Source: a virus | IMG/VR virus record: IMGVR_UViG_3300027972_000001 | Location: 28,169-92,168 of that record | Strand: one strand, 5' to 3' | Length of the DNA stretch: 64,000 nucleotides | Shown: positions 53,485-62,894 of the stretch, piece by piece | How positions within the stretch are numbered: the stretch's first letter is position 1 | How the letters are laid out: every line of letters begins with the position of its first letter | The notes under the pieces: model-generated | What the model was told of the DNA's origin: nothing | Seen by the model: the letters and a program-made list of their open reading frames with translations, nothing else | Database searches by the model: none | Program-made: the position numbers and the translations under genes

Positions 53485-54345
53485 TTAATTATTAATACAC
53501 ACAACTTCGTGTGCTTTAGTTTCTTTTTCAGGTCTTCTATAATTTAAAAATTGCAAAGAATTAAACTTCATTAATTCTAACATTTTATTAACATTACCTA
53601 TTTCAGTAGAATTCAATATTTCATCAAATGAATTAAAAAGAATATTTTTTCTATTACCTCTTCTACAAAATTTACTAGGAATAAATTTAAAAAATCCTCT
53701 ATTTTGTATAGCTCCTGCTTCCCACCAAAACCAATAAGCATAATCACTATTATGATATACATGCCATTTAATACCATTAGGTGCAGTAGTTTGATCATAT
53801 GGAATTTTACCTTCTTCTATTAATTTCGCTTTATATTTATTACTTGTTCCCCAATCAACAGGTAATTTAACAAGCCTCCCATTAAAAAGAAATGTGCGTT
53901 CTTTTTCACGAATATATAATTTACCAGCATTACCAAATGTATAATATCCACCTTTAAGTATATGTTTAGCTATTTCAATATCACTATATCCTAATATTTT
54001 AAGATATACTTCATAAGGCATTATTGATTTAACAAGTCGTTCATAAAGTAATTTATGAAGAGTAAGATAACGAATTGAATTAACATATGATTTAACATAA
54101 TGAGCAACCCGTGTAAGTTGTCCATTAGCAACAAGTTCTTTTATTTTGAGATCGGCAATATATGGATTCTTAAAAAGATTGTCAATATTAACATCTATTT
54201 TTTCAAATTCTGCACGATTATTAATAATACATTGTTTAATATATTCTTGACTACCATAATACTGTCCTATTTTAACAGTTACAGCGTTAATTTTAATTTG
54301 AACAGCTTCAATATAATCTCTATATAAATCTCTAGTTTCTAACAT
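53485..54345 (-). CDS. virion connector-region protein, 286 aa
   Basis: Helical N-terminal third (LYRDYIEAVQIKINAVTVK...), a basic middle with YYTFGNAGKLYIREKERTFLFNG, and an aromatic region (HNSDYAYWFWWEAGAIQNRG) followed by a basic stretch (SKFCRRGNRKN). No family is recognised. The start shares a base with the stop of the 214-aa gene. Its position between ring candidates and appendage genes suggests a neck or tail-hub part. Confidence 0.5.
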   Translation of the reverse strand: MLETRDLYRDYIEAVQIKINAVTVKIGQYYGSQEYIKQCIINNRAEFEKIDVNIDNLFKNPYIADLKIKELVANGQLTRVAHYVKSYVNSIRYLTLHKLLYERLVKSIMPYEVYLKILGYSDIEIAKHILKGGYYTFGNAGKLYIREKERTFLFNGRLVKLPVDWGTSNKYKAKLIEEGKIPYDQTTAPNGIKWHVYHNSDYAYWFWWEAGAIQNRGFFKFIPSKFCRRGNRKNILFNSFDEILNSTEIGNVNKMLELMKFNSLQFLNYRRPEKETKAHEVVCINN

Positions 54346-54989
54346 TATTGAATATCTCTAGTTGTTATTGGATTTTTAGGTTGAGCATCTTGAGTAGTAC
54401 GAATTATATTAATAACTTCTTTAATAACATCATTTAACATATCACCAGCAAGAGGAAATTCCATATCATCTTTATAACATAAACCAGTAGGATCTGTGCT
54501 ATCTTGTGTGACATCTAATTGTTCATAAATAGCTTCAATTAAAACTCGTTCTAATTTAGTACTATTCCAAATATAAATATATTTATTTGTATAAAAATAA
54601 CAAATAGCATTACCAATAAGTCTTAAACTTCTACCATACTTCATAATATAGGGTTTAATGTTACGAAACCCTATCATTCTATCAAGACTACCTACAAATA
54701 CAAAAGGAACATCACTATTAAATCTAATAGGAGCAGGAATTTTATTTGTGGTTCTTAAAAGAGTATATTTTGAAGTTATAGTACTATCAACAGAAGCATT
54801 AACTAACTCTAATTCAGCATTATATGGTTGAATATATCTATCATTAATACCATATTTATCAGTTTCTCTATGAACAAATTGATTTCTAGTTTGAATAATA
54901 AGATCTTTAATTCTTTCTATAAACAGAAAATCTGTATCTCTATCAAAACTAGATGCAACTTGATAAGCTAATGTTTTTAATGTAGCCAT
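54345..54989 (-). CDS. putative ring/adaptor protein, 214 aa
   Basis: The layout resembles tail-adaptor proteins of short-tailed phages: N-terminal helices with FLFIERIKDLIIQTRNQFVHRE, a beta part (TSKYTLLRTTNKIPAPIRF, FVFVGSLDRMIGFRNIKPYI), and a C-terminal helix preceded by CYKDDMEFPLAGDMLNDVIKE. The layout is close to that of the 248-aa product encoded at 43086-43832, so the two may be different rings of the same stacked tail. Assigned by form only. Confidence 0.5.
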   Translation of the reverse strand: MATLKTLAYQVASSFDRDTDFLFIERIKDLIIQTRNQFVHRETDKYGINDRYIQPYNAELELVNASVDSTITSKYTLLRTTNKIPAPIRFNSDVPFVFVGSLDRMIGFRNIKPYIMKYGRSLRLIGNAICYFYTNKYIYIWNSTKLERVLIEAIYEQLDVTQDSTDPTGLCYKDDMEFPLAGDMLNDVIKEVINIIRTTQDAQPKNPITTRDIQ

Positions 54990-54990
54990 A

Positions 54991-55278
54991 TTAATATTCT
55001 AATACTTCACGTTTATACATTATTGCATTATATTCATCTTGAGTAAGCCAATCAAGATATGTCCAATCAACATCAATAGTTTGTTCTAATAACTCAATAA
55101 CTTCAAAATAAAAATGAGCAAGATGTATTATTAAATTACCTTGTTCTTCACTACTACCAAAACTCTTTTCATTAGCAATTAACCATGCTAGAGATTCAGT
55201 TAAATCTACAGTTTTAGCAGTATAAAAAGTTTGATATAAAGATAATATATTAGGATTAAATGTTATTGTCATTCCCAT
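54991..55278 (-). CDS. hypothetical head/neck protein, 95 aa
   Basis: Small acidic helical protein (SLAWLIANEKSFGSSEEQGNL, HFYFEVIELLEQTIDVDW). The second ATG at 55272 would give the canonical ATGA overlap with the upstream stop and a product 2 residues shorter, so it is an equally good start. Function unknown; it lies among connector genes. Confidence 0.5.
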   Translation of the reverse strand: MGMTITFNPNILSLYQTFYTAKTVDLTESLAWLIANEKSFGSSEEQGNLIIHLAHFYFEVIELLEQTIDVDWTYLDWLTQDEYNAIMYKREVLEY

Positions 55279-55766
55279 ATTTTATTAGTACTCTGTGGAG
55301 TATTTTCTTGTCTATCAAAATATTTAGAACATCTATCAATAGCTGTAGCAATAGTAGTATATGCAGTTAAACTACCAGCAACATATAATGCATTTTGATA
55401 CGGACTATTTCCTATAAATGCAATAGATAACAATACTAAAGTAATAAAATCGTATCCTTTAGGAAGTTCTTTTCTAATATCATCAGCTAAAAGCAATTCT
55501 TTAACATCTTCTTCAAGTTCATCTAGAATATCATAATTAATAATGATTGTATTACCTTCTACAGCAGTAGGATTCCATACTTTATATAATCCTTCAGCAG
55601 TAAAAGTGTAATCTGAATCACTACCTGTTGCTATACTTAAAGTATCAGCAGTATCAAATACACCAGTAGTTAATAGTTTAGATATTTCAAAAACTACTGT
55701 ACCACCAGTTGCATTAGCTATATTAATCACACTATCTGAAACAAATGTTATAGTTACTCCTGTCAT
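55269..55766 (-). CDS. head/neck protein with Ig-like N-terminus, 165 aa
   Basis: Residues 1-85 read as a small beta-sandwich (VTITFVSDSVINIANATGGTV... SDYTFTAEGLYKVWNP). Residues 90-165 are helical (LDELEEDVKELLLADD, LYVAGSLTAYTTIATAIDRC). A beta-sandwich fused to a helical segment is common in particle connector proteins. No family is named. Coupled to the next gene by overlap. Confidence 0.5.
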   Translation of the reverse strand: MTGVTITFVSDSVINIANATGGTVVFEISKLLTTGVFDTADTLSIATGSDSDYTFTAEGLYKVWNPTAVEGNTIIINYDILDELEEDVKELLLADDIRKELPKGYDFITLVLLSIAFIGNSPYQNALYVAGSLTAYTTIATAIDRCSKYFDRQENTPQSTNKIWE

Positions 55767-55770
55767 TAGT

Positions 55771-56814
55771 TTATCGTTTAACTTGTGATGCTATTTGATC
55801 AAAACTACCATTATTTACAGTAGTCATAATATATTTAATAGTATTTTCCACAATAGTAGTATGTACCAATTCTGGTAAATCACATTGTGTTATAGTACTA
55901 GAAAGTATTGCAGGTTTTTTAATATAAATAATACCTACTTTACTAATTGCATATCTACCTAAATGATATAATCGTAAGCCAGTTGTTTCAAGTATTGTAC
56001 CAATATATTGCCTTCCACCACCAAAAGGATTATTATTAAATGATATAATATCATAATCATCTAATAATAAATTAGGAAGTTGAGTATCATTACTATTACC
56101 ACTATATAATGCTCCTAAATTAGCATCTGCAACATTATCTGTATAAATAGTAGTAACATTATCACTAATAGTTGTTAATAATCTACCATTATACCATGCT
56201 TCTCCAACTTTAGTTCTATATATCTTTCTAGCCGTACATCCAGTTAATCCAAGAGGAATTGCAGTAAGCTCAATTTTTCCATTAACTCCTTTTGCAATGA
56301 CTGTTGCATCATCTACATTAATTCCATTAATGTCCGTTTCTAATGTAGAATATATAAAAGTGACAAAATAGTAGTGTTTACCATCATCAACATTTCCTGC
56401 TCCACTACCTAATGTAGCAGTTAAGGCTGTAGCACTAGGATATGTTATACAATCAATAGGACGAACATTTGTAAAACTAGCTTCATATTTAAATAAATCA
56501 CTAGGCAAAGTATATTGATAAAAATTAGTATCAATTGGTGTTAAAGGAAGTAATGTATCATCTATTTTAATTAATGTATAAAGACTACTATATTTAGATA
56601 ATATATCACCATATGTTAAAATCCTAAAAGGAACCCTTTTATTTTCATCTGGAAAATTTGATTTATTAACGGTAAAATTAATAAATTCATCAATTGTTCT
56701 ATTTATAAAAACATCTTTTACTAATGGATCTAATATAGTAATAGGATAACTATCTAATTTTTTTATAGCTAAATCTATATTAATATGCATTTCATTTCTA
56801 GTTAGAGTAGGCAT
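55771..56814 (-). CDS. tandem paralogue B of a ring-type structural protein, 347 aa
   Basis: Aligns end to end by eye with the preceding gene product: TRNEMHINIDLAIKKLD against TRAEMHIGLDLALEVLD, then LDPLVKDVFINRTIDEF, and a C-terminal IYIKKPAIL...CDLPELVH. Residues about 145-235 form an Ig-like domain with HYYFVTFIYSTLETDI and TGCTARKIYRTK, a module seen in many phage virion proteins. Probably a ring or neck component; the Ig-like part would project from the particle. Function from gene order and form. Confidence 0.6.
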   Translation of the reverse strand: MPTLTRNEMHINIDLAIKKLDSYPITILDPLVKDVFINRTIDEFINFTVNKSNFPDENKRVPFRILTYGDILSKYSSLYTLIKIDDTLLPLTPIDTNFYQYTLPSDLFKYEASFTNVRPIDCITYPSATALTATLGSGAGNVDDGKHYYFVTFIYSTLETDINGINVDDATVIAKGVNGKIELTAIPLGLTGCTARKIYRTKVGEAWYNGRLLTTISDNVTTIYTDNVADANLGALYSGNSNDTQLPNLLLDDYDIISFNNNPFGGGRQYIGTILETTGLRLYHLGRYAISKVGIIYIKKPAILSSTITQCDLPELVHTTIVENTIKYIMTTVNNGSFDQIASQVKR

Positions 56815-56820
56815 ATTATA

Positions 56821-57909
56821 TTATTTTGATTGTTGTTTAGCTTCCATTAATAATTGTTCATAATTACCACTACTTGTAGCAGCAGCAATAAATTTAGCTG
56901 TATCATCAACTATTCTATCGTGTACAGATTCAGGTAAATCACAATTAACAATTCCAGGACTACTAGTTAATATAGCTGGTTTTTTAATATAGATTATGCC
57001 TGTTCTATTTATAGCATATTTATTTAAATGATAAATTCTTAATGTACTAGTTGTACCATTACCAATAATAGCACTAGCCATTAAATCAAACCAAGTAATA
57101 GTATTAGGATATAAATATAATCCTAAAGGTTTAGTATTATAAAATGTAATATCATATGTATTTAAAAGAATATTCGGAAGGATTGTGTCATTTGTATTTC
57201 CTGCATAAACTGCTCCTAAAGCAGCATCAGCAGTATTATCAGAGTAAGTTGTAGTAACATTATCTCCAATAGTTGTTAATAATCTAGCACTATACCAAGG
57301 ATCATCTAATTTAGATCGATATATCTTTCTTGCAGTACAACCTGTAACACCAACGGGAATTGTACTTAAATTAACTTGTTGATTAGCTCCAGAAACAACA
57401 GTAATACTAGTAACATTAGTATCTATAATGTCTGTTTCTCCAGCAGGATAAACAAAAGTAACAAAATAATAATGTAATCCAGCAGTAACACCTGCACCTG
57501 CAACAGCAGCTAAAGTAGGAATTGTAGCACTAGAATATGTAATAGAACTTAACCATCTAACATGAGAAAAACTACATTCAAATCTAAATAAATTTGTTGG
57601 TAGTGAATAAATATTAAACAAAGGACTTATTGCAGTAGAAGCAAGAGTTGTATCTAAAAGAGTAACTAAAGTATAAATATCATTATATTTATTTAAACTA
57701 TCTGCAAGTGTAGGAATTCTACTTAATACCTCTTTACTTTCATTAGGTTTATTAGCTTTAGTTACAACATCTTTAACAAATTCAGAAATAGTACGATTAA
57801 GAAAATAATCTTTTACAGGAGGATCTAATCTATTCATAGGAGTAGCATCAAGCACTTCAAGTGCTAAATCCAGTCCTATATGCATTTCTGCTCTAGTTCT
57901 GATTGGCAT
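56821..57909 (-). CDS. tandem paralogue A of a ring-type structural protein, 362 aa
   Basis: Shares its whole length with the downstream 347-aa product. N-terminal helical part TRAEMHIGLDLALEVLD and LDPPVKDYFLNRTISEF (6-44); Ig-like insertion about 143-232 with HYYFVTFVYPAGETDI and TGCTARKIYRSK; C-terminal RTGIIYIKKPAIL and CDLPESVHDRIVDDTAKFI. The C-terminal block (D-L-P-x-x-x-H then helix) is typical of adaptor proteins whose helix packs against the portal or a neighbouring ring. Its ATG follows closely on the terminator at 57924-57949. Confidence 0.6.
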   Translation of the reverse strand: MPIRTRAEMHIGLDLALEVLDATPMNRLDPPVKDYFLNRTISEFVKDVVTKANKPNESKEVLSRIPTLADSLNKYNDIYTLVTLLDTTLASTAISPLFNIYSLPTNLFRFECSFSHVRWLSSITYSSATIPTLAAVAGAGVTAGLHYYFVTFVYPAGETDIIDTNVTSITVVSGANQQVNLSTIPVGVTGCTARKIYRSKLDDPWYSARLLTTIGDNVTTTYSDNTADAALGAVYAGNTNDTILPNILLNTYDITFYNTKPLGLYLYPNTITWFDLMASAIIGNGTTSTLRIYHLNKYAINRTGIIYIKKPAILTSSPGIVNCDLPESVHDRIVDDTAKFIAAATSSGNYEQLLMEAKQQSK

Positions 57910-57923
57910 AATAAAAAGAATAA

Positions 57924-57949
57924 AAGCCCTAGCCTTACGACTAGGGCTT
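57924..57949 (-). terminator. terminator/attenuator between head and neck genes
   Basis: Perfect 9-bp stem, AAGCCCTAG (57924-57932) and CTAGGGCTT (57941-57949), loop 8 nt, followed on the - strand by TTATTCTTTTTATTATG. It lies 9 nt after the stop of the 303-aa gene, and only 14 nt before the ATG of the next gene, leaving no room for a promoter after it. Partial termination (attenuation) is more likely than a full operon end. Confidence 0.8.
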
Positions 57950-57957
57950 ACTATTGA

Positions 57958-58869
57958 TTAGACGTTAATATCAATTACAAAATTATCCATTCCTTCTTTA
58001 CTCTTTCCATCTCCACTATCACTAAGTGAAACAAGAAGAGCAACAACTAACTCCTGTGTAGGATTAGTATCTGTAACAAAAGGTCTCAAAGGATCAACAC
58101 TGTAACTTATTTGATAAAGATCATACGTTTCTCCAACAGTAACTTCACTTACACCAGGAAACATTAAATCTCCATCAATACGATAATTACCATCACCACG
58201 TTCAGGATTACATTCTTTTTCATATGCAATCAATTGAGCGGCTGTACCAGTTCCAGTAATATGAGGTGTAGTAATTGTAATAGTAGCATCACTAAATATG
58301 CCAACTTTAGAAGTTTCAAAGTTTTTACCAGCTGTAATTCTAGTAAGTACAATATCTGTACCTGCACTAGCATTTACACATCTGTTTACATCTGCATTTA
58401 CTAGTACAATAAGAGCAGCTACAATAGTAGCTTCAGTATCACCATCTACAACTACATGTTCATATGACCTATTTCTAGTAAGCTCATGAGCAGGTTTAGT
58501 AGTATCAGTTACTATAAAACCAGCAACTTGCCCAACATCAAGAGTACCAGCAGTCCAAGAAATATTCATTACTTTAGCTTGTGGAGCTACATATGCTTGA
58601 GATTTAACTCTACAATTTTTTAAAGTAATGACAGGACTATATTTAAGTCCATTAGCAGTATTTGTAACAAACTGAAATTTAGCAGGAGTTGCATCTTCAG
58701 TTGTAGCAGCAATCTTTACAATGTGATTAACACTTGCAGATTCAGGATCACGATTTATAATAGCATATGCTCCAACAGCTAACGATGCAATTTCATCTAC
58801 ATCTTTAGTACCATCGGCAGTTATTCCAGAAGCATATGTATCATGAGAAATCACCATCAATTGTTTCAT
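57958..58869 (-). CDS. head structural protein, auxiliary capsid candidate, 303 aa
   Basis: Begins MKQLMVISHDTYASGITADG. Beta-rich with repeated short A/T/V-rich strands, LTRNRSYEHVVVDGDTEATIVAALIVLVNADVNR-type helix in the middle (about 130-165), and a C-terminal PFVTDTNPTQELVVALLVSL. Second gene downstream of the capsid gene and followed by a terminator, the arrangement expected for an abundant capsid-associated protein. Codons are less AT-biased than neighbours, as in the capsid gene. It could instead be a tail protein; no diagnostic motif was seen. Confidence 0.5.
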   Translation of the reverse strand: MKQLMVISHDTYASGITADGTKDVDEIASLAVGAYAIINRDPESASVNHIVKIAATTEDATPAKFQFVTNTANGLKYSPVITLKNCRVKSQAYVAPQAKVMNISWTAGTLDVGQVAGFIVTDTTKPAHELTRNRSYEHVVVDGDTEATIVAALIVLVNADVNRCVNASAGTDIVLTRITAGKNFETSKVGIFSDATITITTPHITGTGTAAQLIAYEKECNPERGDGNYRIDGDLMFPGVSEVTVGETYDLYQISYSVDPLRPFVTDTNPTQELVVALLVSLSDSGDGKSKEGMDNFVIDINV

Positions 58870-58900
58870 AATACGTATTTATTTAATTGTTAATTAATAA

Positions 58901-59890
58901 TTATTGTTTTGTTATTTGTGCATAACGAGTTTTAAACTCTTTTGTTTTAGCAACTTTATCACTAGCTTCACTAGAAAAGAAAACAACAGCTTCATCAGTT
59001 GTATTACCTATTAATATACTATTGTCAGTAGAATCTACTATAATAGAACTATTAGGTAATCTTTTCAAAATTCCACTAACACAATATCTTTCAATCCTTG
59101 CTTTAATAGTAACTGTAGGATCATTGACAATTGCCAAGAATTCTTTTGGACTAGTATCAACAAATTGTTTGAGTCTTGCATCAGCATCTAGATCATCTAA
59201 TGTAGAAGCATTAATTCCTTTGACATATAAAATGTCTTTTACTTTAGTCCTGTCAGTAAGTATTTCTAGATATTTTTTAGTAGCTTCAATACTAATCTTA
59301 TGTTGTGATTTTCTAGTATCCTCAATATCTTTAGGATCAATTAATATAAATTCAATATTGGTACTTTTTTGAAGATCATCTGCTTGTTTAGCTACTTTAC
59401 GATGTCCCAAGCAAAACAACCAAGTAAGATATGATACAGGATTAATTGGAGTACCATATTTATATTTTTCAAACTCAGTTATATTTTTAAGAACATAATT
59501 AGCTAAACTCTCATCTGAATCAATAACAATTTCACTTTTTTTAGCAACAGTAGTTAATTCAGCTATTGCTTTTTTACGTTCAATGTCATTAATATCAAAA
59601 TTAAAACCAATTTCTAGTTTTTTACCACCTATAGGAATTTTTATACCAAAACTATCCCAATAATATTTAACCCTTTTATACCATGTAGGATCATCAGGAT
59701 TAAGAGATATTACTGTTGGCATAATACTTTTCAATAATTGTGTATATTCAGGTGATATTATTCTATTTACTGCTCCTTGAACAGAACCAAGAGGTTGTTC
59801 AACAGTACCAAAAATATCTTTATTGAGTAACTTAAAAACATCAGGATTTAATCTACTGACGAGATCAATTGTGTGACTTTTAGAAATCAT
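58901..59890 (-). CDS. conserved head-region protein, 329 aa
   Basis: Follows the major capsid gene. The block PTWYKRVKYYWDSFGIKIP then GGKKLEIGFNFDIND (about 70-103) is one I associate with proteins encoded beside the capsid gene in crAss-like phages; function unknown to me. The rest is helical and charged, with a Cys-containing helix LTWLFCLGHRKVAKQADDL (about 155-173) and a C-terminal beta part. It may be a capsid-interacting or packaged protein. Confidence 0.55.
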   Translation of the reverse strand: MISKSHTIDLVSRLNPDVFKLLNKDIFGTVEQPLGSVQGAVNRIISPEYTQLLKSIMPTVISLNPDDPTWYKRVKYYWDSFGIKIPIGGKKLEIGFNFDINDIERKKAIAELTTVAKKSEIVIDSDESLANYVLKNITEFEKYKYGTPINPVSYLTWLFCLGHRKVAKQADDLQKSTNIEFILIDPKDIEDTRKSQHKISIEATKKYLEILTDRTKVKDILYVKGINASTLDDLDADARLKQFVDTSPKEFLAIVNDPTVTIKARIERYCVSGILKRLPNSSIIVDSTDNSILIGNTTDEAVVFFSSEASDKVAKTKEFKTRYAQITKQ

Positions 59891-59946
59891 AGTATTTTAT
59901 TTATAAGTTATAATCTTTTATATATTATTACTCGATTTAGTTCTTA

Positions 59947-61419
59947 TTATAGAGCCATTTCAAGCCAAAATGAAGTAGTGGCGTTCTTAAAGTTAATACC
60001 TCTTGAAGTCATAACTTCATAAGAAGCTTTATCTTTAGTAGTAGATAATTTAGAATCACGACCAGCTACAGCTTTCCATGCATCAGGAAGATTAGTAAGA
60101 CCAGTGTAAACACCAGCAATTTCTTCTCTACCTTTTTCAGCAACTAGAACAACATTACGTTCTCCACCTTCATCAAGACTATGATCAATAAAAACAAGAT
60201 TATAAGAAAACAATGGATAACCATTATACATTCTACCATTTTCTCTATCCTGTTCAGCAAGAGCGCCATGATCAAACATCTTACAAGGACGAACTGTTAT
60301 TACTCTACCATCAATAAGCTGATACTTGTTAAAATAAGCACCAAACTTCATATGTGAATCACCAGTAACAACTTTAGCACCAACAGCTACTACATATTCA
60401 GCAGATTCACCCATAAGCATAGTATGAAACATCTCTGCACCACCACGTCCAGTATATAATACAATTTCCATAGGAGTATTATCAACTCTATTATCAAATA
60501 CTGTACGAACAGTACTATCAAATTTAGCTTTAGTTAATACAGAAAAAGTATCATAATTACCAGCAGTCTGGATAATTTGTTTTACACCAGCACCTTTAGG
60601 AATAGGAAGACCGGTTTCAGGATCAATAGTTGTAATTATACCAGTTGTAGTTCTGTTATACTCTGAAAACCAAAGATCAGTTTCATCAAGCATTCTACGT
60701 TCAGTTTCCCACTGTTTAAGTTCAACAGGAAGCCACATATTAGTCTTTCCACCACCTTCAACATCAAATTCAACATTGACTACTTTATTAGCAACGTTAC
60801 CAGTGATAACTTTAGAATATCTCTGCCATCCAAACTGATTAGTAAGTTTACCAGGAACCATTCTATTGGAAGTAGTTCCATCAGACAACTGACCAGCTAC
60901 AGAAGTAGGACCCATTGCCCATGCTTGTCCAGCATAAAAGTTAGTAAGTGGAACATATGCTGTTGCATCACTTGTTATAAGCTGAACAGTAACTCTCCAA
61001 CGACCTTCAGATTCTTTTTTAGGTTCACTCTGAAAACGTACCTGATAAAGTTGATCAGGAGTATAAGCAGAATACTGATAGTGAATCCAGTTATCTTCAA
61101 ATATCACATCAAAATTAGTGAATCCAAGACCTGGATAAGTAAGACCAGTATCAGCCAGTGCAACTACTTTTGTAGTCCATCTGGTTCTACCCATAACAGG
61201 CCATGTATACTGAGTATCATTAAGTTCCTTAGGAGTCATAGATACAAAAGCATTCTGACCTTGTGTAGCGGTAAGTAGAGGAAACATATCACTATCTTTA
61301 CCCCAAAGATAAGTGAGGTTTTTACTTAGAGTAACCTGATCAATAAGACCAGATTTATACAGTAAATTCTCATCGAGATAGGTATTACTGTTGTACTCTG
61401 TTGCATACAATTCTCTCAT
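59947..61419 (-). CDS. Major capsid protein, crAss-like, 490 aa
   Basis: Forms the icosahedral shell (HK97-type fold expected for the group). It has the expected length (about 490 aa) and gene order (portal, scaffold-like gene, capsid). The N-terminal segment DENLLYKSGLIDQVTLSKNL then LTYLWGKDSDMFPLL and the ATQGQ motif are of the type I associate with crAss-like capsid proteins. Further blocks are LDETDLWFSEYNRTTTG (about 243-259), NTPMEIVLYTGRGGAEMFHTM (about 315-335) and the C-terminal SRGINFKNATTSFWLEMAL. Codons use more C and G at third positions than neighbours, consistent with high expression. Confidence 0.88.
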   Translation of the reverse strand: MRELYATEYNSNTYLDENLLYKSGLIDQVTLSKNLTYLWGKDSDMFPLLTATQGQNAFVSMTPKELNDTQYTWPVMGRTRWTTKVVALADTGLTYPGLGFTNFDVIFEDNWIHYQYSAYTPDQLYQVRFQSEPKKESEGRWRVTVQLITSDATAYVPLTNFYAGQAWAMGPTSVAGQLSDGTTSNRMVPGKLTNQFGWQRYSKVITGNVANKVVNVEFDVEGGGKTNMWLPVELKQWETERRMLDETDLWFSEYNRTTTGIITTIDPETGLPIPKGAGVKQIIQTAGNYDTFSVLTKAKFDSTVRTVFDNRVDNTPMEIVLYTGRGGAEMFHTMLMGESAEYVVAVGAKVVTGDSHMKFGAYFNKYQLIDGRVITVRPCKMFDHGALAEQDRENGRMYNGYPLFSYNLVFIDHSLDEGGERNVVLVAEKGREEIAGVYTGLTNLPDAWKAVAGRDSKLSTTKDKASYEVMTSRGINFKNATTSFWLEMAL

Positions 61420-61437
61420 AGAAAAAATTTAATTAAT

Positions 61438-62787
61438 TTAGTTAATTGGTAAAACAAGTTTACCGCCTTTTCCAGCGGCTCCGCTTCCTCCACCACCTGC
61501 TTTAGTGGTTAGCTTAATAACCTTCTTAACAATAGCATCAGAAGCATTTGCAGCGATAATTTGTGAATCATCGTATTTAGTAAATCTTCTATATGCATCA
61601 AAAAGATCGTTGTGGGGTGTGCGTTTAGTATCTTCAACAGCTTCATCATATTCAAGCTGTGTCATAGTATAATTTTGATTATTAATTCTAAAAGTTAAAG
61701 GTTTCTGAATATAATCTTGAAAATCTTTAATTGTTCTACTAACAATCTTACCTTCATTATCTTTAATTTTAATTACTTCTGGAATAATAAATTTCTTATC
61801 ACCAACAAGTAATTGTTTAGATGTAAGTGCTTTATTAACTTCATTCCAATAAGCAGTACGTCCTGCTTCCTCATCAGCTTTTATTTTAGCTACATCAGCA
61901 GCACGTTGTGTAATTGCATTTGTTTGTTCAGTTTTTAAATATGTTAATCCAGCTTCAGCAGCACTTTTAAGTTTTTTATCTGCTTTATAATAATTAACCA
62001 TATCAGTTATCTCACTCTGAGACAAACCTTGTGCTAATTTAGCTTTTGTAAATATATCAATATATTGAGATTCATCATCACCAAGAGTAATTTTAGAATA
62101 ATCAACATTTTCAGTAAAATCTTTTAAAGAACCATTAATAGTTAAATGTTCAATAATATCATTTAAAATAGGAAATCGTCCAAATAGATTACTTTCATAT
62201 TCTTCAGCACCTAATTTACGTCCTTCTTTATGTACATCTTGTACATACTGTGTAATACCTGGAAGAGTATTTTCATAAATAATAGGTTGATTGTTAGTAT
62301 CTATAATAGTAAGATTAGTTGTTTTTTGAATTTCTTTAACATAATCTACATCACTAGATTCTTCTTCTTGAGCAAGTAAAATAGCAGTTACTTCAGCCTT
62401 AGTTTTAATTACTTTATTTGTTGCATCAACTACATTACCATCTTTATCAAGTTTGTATTTTATTATAACTCCTTTATCATCTAGAAGTTCAACTTCTGCA
62501 TCTTCAATAAGTTGTTTTTCAACTTCTTTAGTCTTTTCTGCAAGTTTTTCAGCAGTTTCTCTAGCAGTTTTTTGAGCTTCAGTTTCTTGTCCAGCACCAC
62601 CAGTACCTTTTTTAAGAACCTCAAGTTCATCTTTAGTTTTAACTACTTTTCCAGTTTCATCTACAGCCTCACCTTTGTCATTGATTTTAAATGTATCATT
62701 ACCAATTACAAGGTCTGTAAAAACTGGAGGAGGAGGAGGAGAACCAACTCCACCACCAACTACATCAATAATTTTTGGATTTGCCAT
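61438..62787 (-). CDS. putative capsid scaffolding-type protein, 449 aa
   Basis: Lies between portal and capsid genes, the usual place of a scaffold. The protein is charged and helical: Gly/Pro-rich start (GGGVGSPPPPPVF), acidic coiled region (about 60-150, EKLAEKTKEVEKQLIEDAEVE), two short duplicated beta units (NDKGEAVDETGKVVKTKDEL and LDKDGNVVDATNKVIKTKAEV), and a long helical C-terminal half ending KAGGGGSGAAGKGGK. Scaffolds are typically acidic, helical and flexible, as here. No protease domain is seen. Identity rests on order and form. Confidence 0.6.
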   Translation of the reverse strand: MANPKIIDVVGGGVGSPPPPPVFTDLVIGNDTFKINDKGEAVDETGKVVKTKDELEVLKKGTGGAGQETEAQKTARETAEKLAEKTKEVEKQLIEDAEVELLDDKGVIIKYKLDKDGNVVDATNKVIKTKAEVTAILLAQEEESSDVDYVKEIQKTTNLTIIDTNNQPIIYENTLPGITQYVQDVHKEGRKLGAEEYESNLFGRFPILNDIIEHLTINGSLKDFTENVDYSKITLGDDESQYIDIFTKAKLAQGLSQSEITDMVNYYKADKKLKSAAEAGLTYLKTEQTNAITQRAADVAKIKADEEAGRTAYWNEVNKALTSKQLLVGDKKFIIPEVIKIKDNEGKIVSRTIKDFQDYIQKPLTFRINNQNYTMTQLEYDEAVEDTKRTPHNDLFDAYRRFTKYDDSQIIAANASDAIVKKVIKLTTKAGGGGSGAAGKGGKLVLPIN

Positions 62788-62894
62788 TGTTTAATGTTTA
62801 TCAGTTAATAATCTGTTATATGTTATAAAATTACTTATAATACTACTTTTATTAGCACTACTATCTTATTTTTCCAACGTATATAGTGTAAAAT

